From positions 1-64,000 of the forward strand of contig NZ_FNJU01000001.1 of NCBI RefSeq assembly GCF_900104555.1: a DNA stretch of 64,000 bases, given 5' to 3'. The position numbers were made by a program, and so were the translations under genes. Origin of the DNA: Litchfieldia salsa. Its GTDB lineage: Bacteria; Bacillota; Bacilli; Bacillales; Bacillaceae_L. Below the pieces are notes generated by a model. It had not been told where the DNA came from. It saw only the letters and a program-made list of their open reading frames with translations, and did no database searches. Positions within the stretch are counted from its first letter, which is position 1. Each line of letters starts with the position of its first letter. Shown piece after piece: positions 58,716 through 64,000 of the stretch.

Positions 58716-60430
58716 AATTTAACACCTACCATTTCATGAAGACCTTTGCCTGGTGCTACCATTGGATACACATTCTCATCAGATGTAACCCGGAAATCCA
58801 TTAGCACTGGACCATCAAATTCAATTGCTTCTTTTAACACCTGGTTTGCTTCTTCTTCAGTTTGTGCCCTAAATGCCTTAATTCCATATGCTTCAGCAAG
58901 CTTGATAAAATCTGGCTGATTAGGGATTAGAGAATGTGAATATCTTCCTTCATAGAAGATTTCCTGCCACTGTCTTACCATTCCTAATGATTGATTGTTT
59001 ACAATCATCACTTTAATTGGAAGTTTTAGTTCATGAATAACCGATAATTCCTGTAAAGTCATTTGGAACCCGCCATCACCAACCAATGACACAACTGTTG
59101 CACTTCGATCTGCTAACTGAGCACCAATACTTGCTGGTAATCCGAAGCCCATCGTTCCTAGCCCACCTGATGTAACCCAGTGGTTAGGTTTTTTGAATTT
59201 ATAATATTGTGCTGCCCACATTTGATGCTGACCAACATCTGTAGTGACGATTGCTTCTCCGTTTGTATATTCATAAACTAGTTCAATTAGTTTTTGCGGC
59301 TTTAATGTTTCACTAGATGCTTGATAACATAGTGGGAATTCTTGTTTCCAACCTGAGACCTTATCTCTCCACTCTTGATTATCACCAGGCTTACCGTCTT
59401 GATGAATAAGCTGACTCAAAACTTCCTTAGCATCTCCGACAACTGGAATTTTCGTTGTCACTACTTTACCAATCTCTGCGGGATCGATATCAATGTGTGC
59501 AATCGTTGCATTTGGAGCAAAATGAGCAAGATTTCCAGTTACACGGTCATCAAATCGTGCACCAATACTTATTAAAAGATCACTTTCGTAAATAGCCATA
59601 TTAGCTGTATAGGTACCATGCATTCCTGCCATCCCTAAGAATAGAGGATGATCAGCTGGAAAACCGCCTAATCCAAGTAAAGTATGGATGACCGGTACGC
59701 TTTGTTGCTCAGCGTATTCTTTTAATTCCTCAGCTGCGTTCCCGTGTAGAATCCCTGCACCAGCTAATATTACTGGCTTTTTCGCGTGGCTTACAGCCTC
59801 CACTAACTTGCGAATTTGCAAATGATTAGGCAACACTGTTGGTTGATAACCAGGCAAATTAATTTCTTTGCTGTAATCAAATTCTCCCTCGATAATTGCC
59901 AAGTCTTTAGGAATATCGATTAGTACTGGACCTGGACGACCTGTTGTCGCGATATAAAATGCTTCTTTGATAATATTTGGTATCTCACTTACTTCTCGAA
60001 CTTGATAACTATGCTTGGTTATTGGCATTGTGATTCCTAAAACATCTGCCTCTTGAAACGCATCAGTACCAATCACTGAAGATGCTACCTGCCCAGTAAA
60101 TACTACTAATGGAAGGGAGTCTATCATTGCATCTGTTAACCCTGTAACAATATTTGTTGCTCCTGGGCCGGATGTAGCAATAACAACCCCTGGCTTCCCT
60201 GAAATTCTTGCATAACCTTCTGCAGCATGTATTCCACCTTGTTCATGTCTAGTTAATACATGAAAGATTCCTGCATCATAGATTTTGTCATAAATAGGTA
60301 GGACCGCTCCACCGGGATAGCCAAAGATGACTTCAACATTCTCTCTCTTTAGTGATTCTAAGAGCATTTCAGCCCCACTCATTTTAGTTGAAGCTTCTAC
60401 TTTGCCTTCCACATTCGCTTTTATAGCCAT
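58712..60430 (-). CDS. ilvB: Acetolactate synthase large subunit
   Basis: A thiamine-diphosphate enzyme that condenses pyruvate to acetolactate, or with 2-ketobutyrate. The 572-residue protein has the TPP-domain Glu in [28 protein letters not shown], and the Mg/TPP motif [17 protein letters not shown]...NNQS. The frame opens at 60493 inside the leader terminator; the ATG at 60430 (MAIKANVEG) is the likely start. It is the first gene behind the Leu T-box. Confidence 0.97.
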   Translation of the reverse strand: MAIKANVEGKVEASTKMSGAEMLLESLKRENVEVIFGYPGGAVLPIYDKIYDAGIFHVLTRHEQGGIHAAEGYARISGKPGVVIATSGPGATNIVTGLTDAMIDSLPLVVFTGQVASSVIGTDAFQEADVLGITMPITKHSYQVREVSEIPNIIKEAFYIATTGRPGPVLIDIPKDLAIIEGEFDYSKEINLPGYQPTVLPNHLQIRKLVEAVSHAKKPVILAGAGILHGNAAEELKEYAEQQSVPVIHTLLGLGGFPADHPLFLGMAGMHGTYTANMAIYESDLLISIGARFDDRVTGNLAHFAPNATIAHIDIDPAEIGKVVTTKIPVVGDAKEVLSQLIHQDGKPGDNQEWRDKVSGWKQEFPLCYQASSETLKPQKLIELVYEYTNGEAIVTTDVGQHQMWAAQYYKFKKPNHWVTSGGLGTMGFGLPASIGAQLADRSATVVSLVGDGGFQMTLQELSVIHELKLPIKVMIVNNQSLGMVRQWQEIFYEGRYSHSLIPNQPDFIKLAEAYGIKAFRAQTEEEANQVLKEAIEFDGPVLMDFRVTSDENVYPMVAPGKGLHEMVGVKF

Positions 60431-60465
60431 TCCCCTTCTTCCCTTCCTTTGTTTATTTTTTCCAG

Positions 60466-60767
60466 TTAAAAAAACAAAAGTCTCCTCACCCATAAGACTT
60501 AAGTTTCCTTAAGTCAAAGGGGTGAAAAGACTTCATAACACTTTTCACGGTACCACCCTTGTTCATAGCTACATTACTGTAACTACCTTTAGAACAACAT
60601 AATGTTGCTCGTTTTGATAACGGGTGAGATTACCGTAACACCCGGTCAGTTCTACTCGAACACTTTCAAACTGACACTCGGAGGTGAGTTCATCATTGGA
60701 GATATCACCGGCTTCCAGCAACCCGGCTCTCTGAAGATATCAAATCAAAGACTACTTATCCTCTTCT
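60466..60767 (-). promoter_or_regulatory. T-box riboswitch, leucine-specific, upstream of ilvB
   Basis: Contains GGTGGTACCGTG (rc of 60546-60557), a stem I beginning near GATAAGTAGTC, and a CTC (Leu) triplet at the specifier position (60686-60688). The terminator (about 60466-60530) pairs AGTCTTTTCACCC with GGGTGAGGAGACT, then a T-run. It covers nearly all of the ilvE-ilvB gap and should let the operon respond to uncharged tRNA-Leu. Confidence 0.93.
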
Positions 60768-60817
60768 ACGTTTTTAAATTTATAAGGCTACTTATCAGCC
60801 TATTTTTCAAGCTTTCG

Positions 60818-61723
60818 TTAAACAGCATTTACATTATCTTGTAGTTCATAGACTTTAACACCGTCTTGAACCACCTTTTCTCTAAATCCTTTTAGGAGTG
60901 TTTTAGTATGTTCACCAGGAACTCCTTCTCCTATTACTCTGCCATCCACCTTGATAACTGCAATCACTTCAGCTGCAGTTCCTGTAAGGAATACTTCTTC
61001 TGCAGTGTATACATCGTGTCTTGTAAATGGTTCTTCATACACTTCATAATTTAGCTCTCTAGCAATTTCCATGATTGCGTTACGAGTAATTCCTTCAAGT
61101 GCACCAACATAAGCTGGTGGAGTGTATAGCTTGCCGTTTTTAATAATAAATACGTTGTCAGCAGATCCTTCTGCAACATATCCTTGGTCATTTAACATTA
61201 GAGCTTCACTAACATTTGCTAGATGGGCCTCTATTCTAACTAATACGTTATTCAAATAATTCAGTGATTTTACTTGTGGACTTAGTACATCAGGACGATT
61301 TCTACGAGTAGCAACCGTAATAATTTCTAATCCAGTATCGTATAGGTGTTTAGGGAAAATTGCTAGTGGTTCGACAATGATGACCACATTTGCTTTTTTA
61401 CACTTATTTGGATCTAACCCTAGGTCACCTACACCCCGTGAAATGACTACACGGATATAAGCATCTTTATGATTATTTTTCGCTACTGCTTCACAAATAA
61501 TATTTGTCAATTCCTCTTGTGTATGAGGAATGGTTAATAAAATTGACTTTGCGGAATTATACAATCGTTTCATATGGTCTTCCATCTTAAATATGTTTCC
61601 ATCGTAAACGCGTATTCCTTCGAAAACTCCGTCTCCGTATAGAAAACCATGGTCATAGACCGAAATTTTCGCATCTTCTTTTTTAACAAATTGGTCACCT
61701 AAGTAGATCCATTGATCACTCAC
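60818..61723 (-). CDS. ilvE: Branched-chain amino acid aminotransferase
   Basis: A PLP fold-type IV enzyme that catalyses the last step of leucine, isoleucine and valine synthesis. The 301-residue protein has the PLP Lys152 in VKSLNYLNNVL, GDGVFEGIRVYDG, and FLTGTAAEV. The GTG start at 61723 follows GGGGTG. It ends just before the Leu T-box, so it has its own promoter but may read through into ilvB. B. subtilis has its BCAT genes elsewhere; other Bacillaceae place ilvE here. D-amino acid transaminase is a relative, but the length and motifs fit BCAT. Confidence 0.94.
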   Translation of the reverse strand: MSDQWIYLGDQFVKKEDAKISVYDHGFLYGDGVFEGIRVYDGNIFKMEDHMKRLYNSAKSILLTIPHTQEELTNIICEAVAKNNHKDAYIRVVISRGVGDLGLDPNKCKKANVVIIVEPLAIFPKHLYDTGLEIITVATRRNRPDVLSPQVKSLNYLNNVLVRIEAHLANVSEALMLNDQGYVAEGSADNVFIIKNGKLYTPPAYVGALEGITRNAIMEIARELNYEVYEEPFTRHDVYTAEEVFLTGTAAEVIAVIKVDGRVIGEGVPGEHTKTLLKGFREKVVQDGVKVYELQDNVNAV

Positions 61724-61834
61724 TGATAGACACCCCTTTTTTCCCCTTCGCCGTTAAGACGCTTTAAACTATTGAATTATTAAGGTGCAAAAGATTAATC
61801 CTTAACCTATAGCGAACATCAATCATTTGATGTA

Positions 61835-61869
61835 TGAAAAGCGATGGATCCTATTGGTTGCTTTTCGCT
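61835..61869 (-). other. Inverted repeat in the ilvE leader
   Basis: On the minus strand GCGAAAAGC...GCTTTTC arms flank about 17 bases in the roughly 185-base untranslated leader of ilvE. No T-run follows, so it is not an obvious terminator. No T-box consensus occurs in this leader. Confidence 0.4.
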
Positions 61870-61915
61870 TGCTGTTTACCAATTTCTCTTTGCTTTTTTA
61901 TTATTATTGAGCCTT

Positions 61916-61944
61916 ATATTACGCTCATTTTTGATAAGAGTCAA
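61916..61944 (-). promoter_or_regulatory. Sigma-A promoter of ilvE
   Basis: On the minus strand -35 TTGACT (61939-61944) and -10 TAATAT (61916-61921), with a 17-base spacer. Confidence 0.8.
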
Positions 61945-61956
61945 CACCATTTTTTT

Positions 61957-61971
61957 AATTATTTGATAATT
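61957..61971. promoter_or_regulatory. Possible CodY-binding motif upstream of ilvE
   Basis: AATTATTTGATAATT matches the CodY consensus AATTTTCNGAAAATT with three mismatches and lies 12 bases upstream of the ilvE -35. CodY represses branched-chain genes in B. subtilis; binding here is inference. Confidence 0.4.
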
Positions 61972-62199
61972 TAGACGAATGGTACAATTTGTATCCGCTT
62001 ACAATGTTGATTTGTTAGGATTTCTTACTAACAAAAAAATTTCATAATTTTTAAACACGGCTTAAAGCCTTGATGCATCTAGGTATTGAACTGATACGTT
62101 ATAATTAAGTTCAGGAAATAATTTCTGAAAAAATCCTATTTGATCGAGGTGAATTTTTGAAAATTTCATGAAGGAAATGGTAAGTCTTGGAGTTAAAGT

Positions 62200-62235
62200 A
62201 AAAAATAAAAAAACCTTTCTTCAATTGAAGAAAGG
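62200..62235 (-). terminator. Terminator of tRNA-Arg
   Basis: On the minus strand CCTTTCTTCAA and TTGAAGAAAGG form a perfect stem followed by a long T-rich tract, about 17 bases after the tRNA. Confidence 0.92.
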
Positions 62236-62251
62236 ATAGTGTATGTATGAA

Positions 62252-62328
62252 TGGCGTCCCAGGAGAGATTCGAACTCCCGACCGTACGCTTAGAAGGCGT
62301 ATGCTCTATCCGGCTGAGCTACTGGGAC
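62252..62328 (-). tRNA. trnR: tRNA-Arg (anticodon TCT)
   Basis: A 77-base cloverleaf on the minus strand. Acceptor GTCCCAG pairs with CTGGGAC, discriminator G, encoded CCA end. The anticodon arm TACGC-CTTCTAA-GCGTA gives anticodon TCT, reading AGA/AGG. The T arm has GTTCGAATC. It is a single tRNA with its own promoter and terminator, between ysnB and ilvE. Confidence 0.97.
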
Positions 62329-62372
62329 ATTTTATGTTTTTATTTTCGCGTTGTTCCCTTAGCGACTTTTTA

Positions 62373-62401
62373 ATTATATAAGCTTAACAACATAAAGTCA
62401 A
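62373..62401 (-). promoter_or_regulatory. Sigma-A promoter of tRNA-Arg
   Basis: On the minus strand -35 TTGACT (62396-62401) and -10 TATAAT (62373-62378), with a 17-base spacer, 45 bases upstream of the tRNA. Confidence 0.9.
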
Positions 62402-62536
62402 CACTATTTGTAAACTTTTTTTAAAAATATAAAAAACCCGATAATGTGTTGATTTTATTGAGGTTGAAGCCCTTTATAGATCAGTGTTCCCGGTCTGAAA
62501 AGGGCATATTAAGTAATCCTCACACAAAAAATAGCA

Positions 62537-63049
62537 TTATTCTAACTTAAAATCAGCTGCTAATGTATCAATCAAAGTTCCGTCAAGCTCAAAAAAATCT
62601 ACTTTCAGGCTATTATCATTCATCTCAAGTATGGCATATGTTCGTTCTTTTCTCATCCTAGGCAAACGTATACTCCCTGGATTAATAAATAATATTCCGT
62701 CGATTACCTCAGCCCCTGCTACGTGGGAATGGCCAAAACAAACAATAGTTGCCCCCAGTTCTTCTGCACGATATTTCAGATTCAATAAGGTCATCTTACA
62801 ATTATAAAGATGTCCATGTGTAACAAACACCGTTCGATTACCAAAGGATTCTGTAATGTCTTCTGGAAAGTTTCGATCAAAATCACAATTTCCTCTTACT
62901 TTTGAAAATCCCTTTAATGGTTCAGAAGTATACTCTAATTCTGAATCACCACAATGAATCATTAAGTTAACTTGCTTTTGGTGACGCTCTTTGATCATAT
63001 TCACTTCATTAGTGAAACCATGACTATCACTTACTATTAATGCTTTCAT
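62537..63049 (-). CDS. ysnB: YfcE/MJ0936-type metallophosphoesterase YsnB
   Basis: A predicted dimetal phosphodiesterase of the small YfcE family; its physiological substrate is unknown. The 170-residue protein has all calcineurin-fold motifs: SDSHG near the start, MIHCGDSE, VRGNCD, THGHLYN and GHSHVAG. I take the ATG at 63049 (MKALIVSDSHG), which has better spacing from AAGAAGG than the in-frame TTG at 63055. It follows the ITPase gene, as in B. subtilis. Confidence 0.94.
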   Translation of the reverse strand: MKALIVSDSHGFTNEVNMIKERHQKQVNLMIHCGDSELEYTSEPLKGFSKVRGNCDFDRNFPEDITESFGNRTVFVTHGHLYNCKMTLLNLKYRAEELGATIVCFGHSHVAGAEVIDGILFINPGSIRLPRMRKERTYAILEMNDNSLKVDFFELDGTLIDTLAADFKLE

Positions 63050-63110
63050 CCACAAAAACCTTCTTTACTTAAGTTTCCTACTATACATCTCTCAGTTGTT
63101 TTCTTAGGTA

Positions 63111-63707
63111 TTAGTTAAACAAATCATTTATCGTTACTTGTAGTTTTTTTAATGCATTTGCACGATGACTAATCTTATTTTTCTCTTCACTCGATAGCTC
63201 TGCCATTGTTTTGTTTTGTTCAGGAATGTAGAAGATAGGGTCATATCCGAATCCATTCTTCCCTTCTGGCTTAGTCGTTATAACCCCTTCACATGTACCC
63301 TCAACTACATATGTTTCCTGATTTGGAACGGTTACTGAAAGTGCACAGTGAAATCTAGCTGTTCGTTTATCCTGTGGAACACCTTCGAGCCGGTCTAATA
63401 CTTTTTCAATATTTGATCCATCATTTTTTTCCTCTCCTGCATACCTCGCGGAATATATGCCAGGTTCACCATTAAGAGCATCAATTGATAATCCAGAATC
63501 ATCTGCAATTACGATACGATTAAATAATGTTGAGATTTGTTGAGATTTTAACTTTGCATTTTCAGCGAACGTTTCCCCAGTTTCCTCAACATCTGTTATT
63601 TCGGGGTAATCCAAAAGTGATTTAACAACAAATCCTTTTGTCTTAAAAAGCTGCTCAAAATCCTTTACTTTCCCTTTATTCTTTGTCGCAATTATAATCT
63701 CTTTCAT
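63111..63707 (-). CDS. rdgB: XTP/dITP diphosphatase (RdgB/YsnA, HAM1 family)
   Basis: Removes non-canonical purine nucleotides (ITP, dITP, XTP) from the pool. The 198-residue protein has the nucleotide-binding IIATKNKGKVKDF, the catalytic ADDSGLSIDALNGEPGIYSARYAG, and GFGYDPIFYIPE followed by SHRANALKKL. Length is normal. It starts 11 bases after the rph stop and is followed by ysnB, so rph-rdgB-ysnB is probably one operon. Confidence 0.97.
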   Translation of the reverse strand: MKEIIIATKNKGKVKDFEQLFKTKGFVVKSLLDYPEITDVEETGETFAENAKLKSQQISTLFNRIVIADDSGLSIDALNGEPGIYSARYAGEEKNDGSNIEKVLDRLEGVPQDKRTARFHCALSVTVPNQETYVVEGTCEGVITTKPEGKNGFGYDPIFYIPEQNKTMAELSSEEKNKISHRANALKKLQVTINDLFN

Positions 63708-63718
63708 GCCATCACCCT

Positions 63719-64000
63719 CTATTTATTAGCACTGATGAAATTCACCAAATCCCCTAGTGCTTCTTTTTGCTTTGTAACGATTTCAGCAATACCTTTTTCT
63801 CCTAAGTCTATCATTTGATCCAATTGGGCCCGTGAAAAGGTTGCTTCTTCACCGGTACCTTGAATTTCTACAAGATTACCTGTACCTGTCATCACAATAT
63901 TCATATCTACAGCAGCTTTAGAATCCTCAATATAATTTAAATCTAAAATCGCGCCATGCTCTTCATCAATCCCAACAGAAATCGCTGCTAAGTAATTTTC
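63719..64000 (-). CDS. rph: Ribonuclease PH, C-terminal part (continues past window)
   Basis: A 3'-to-5' phosphorolytic exoribonuclease that trims tRNA ends. Only the last 93 residues lie in the window; the gene enters from the right edge. They include [30 protein letters not shown] and [23 protein letters not shown], typical of the RNase PH C-terminal half. It is followed 11 bases later by rdgB, as in B. subtilis. No frameshift is seen in the visible part. Confidence 0.95.
   Translation of the reverse strand, partial: ENYLAAISVGIDEEHGAILDLNYIEDSKAAVDMNIVMTGTGNLVEIQGTGEEATFSRAQLDQMIDLGEKGIAEIVTKQKEALGDLVNFISANK

Noticed and set aside
61724-61909. Second T-box in the ilvE leader
   Set aside because: The GGTGG T-box sequence and an antiterminator/terminator pair are absent.

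Overview
The window is a block of low-GC Firmicute chromosome. Spore-specific genes (spoIVFA/spoIVFB, spoIIB, spoVID, ysxE, lonB) and gene order matching the rpmA-to-rph region of Bacillus subtilis point to an endospore-forming Bacillaceae species. Differences from B. subtilis are an RNase E/G gene beside rplU, an ilvE gene ahead of the ilv-leu operon, and a full type IV pilus (T4P) locus where B. subtilis has only comC. Almost every gene is on the minus strand, so transcription runs from high to low coordinates. The exceptions are three pilin-like genes (22321-25097) and two small membrane-protein genes (31594 and 41839).

Layout. 1-1310: rplU-prp-rpmA with a sigma-A promoter and an L21-type leader. 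1317-4472: RNase G and the spoIVFA-spoIVFB sporulation protease pair behind a sigma-E-like promoter, then a 51-bp minisatellite. 5039-12033: cell-shape and division cluster minD, minC, mreD, mreC, mreB, radC, maf, spoIIB. 12363-25097: T4P locus, with pilO, pilN, pilM, prepilin peptidase (comC/pilD), major pilin, pilC, pilT, pilB, a degenerate VanW/G5 envelope protein and a small membrane protein on the minus strand. Three minor-pilin-like genes diverge on the plus strand. 25152-31413: a GAF-GGDEF diguanylate cyclase, folC, and valS with its Val T-box. 32107-34672: ysxE and spoVID. 34969-41545: haem genes hemL, hemB, hemD, hemC, hemX, hemA. 42402-50625: ysxC, lonA, lonB, clpX, tig. 50961-52013: ysoA. 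52161-61723: leucine/branched-chain operon ilvE, Leu T-box, ilvB, ilvH, ilvC, leuA, leuB, leuC, leuD. 62252-62328: tRNA-Arg(TCT). 62537-64000: phosphodiesterase ysnB, ITPase, and the 3' part of rph.

The most unusual region is the pilus locus. It has the inner-membrane platform (PilC, M, N, O), both ATPases, peptidase and pilins, but no secretin or PilP, as expected for a Gram-positive. A membrane-anchored protein with a peptidoglycan-binding-like region, a VanW-like fold lacking its usual Cys motif, and a G5 domain sits at the head of the operon. Two minor pilins carry large extra C-terminal domains. PilB begins with two motifs close to the MshEN c-di-GMP-binding consensus, and the neighbouring gene past the divergent pilins is a diguanylate cyclase, so c-di-GMP control is a reasonable hypothesis.

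Two families of dispersed intergenic repeats are present. Family A (1-144, 12163-12300, 47400-47538, a short relative at 45338-45385) lies just beyond terminators of minus-strand operons. Family B (8048-8200, 36326-36475, inverted at 31951-32085) lies elsewhere, twice between neighbouring co-oriented genes. In both families the copies differ in sequence but keep complementary arms, which suggests a conserved hairpin. No IS element, phage gene or CRISPR array was seen.
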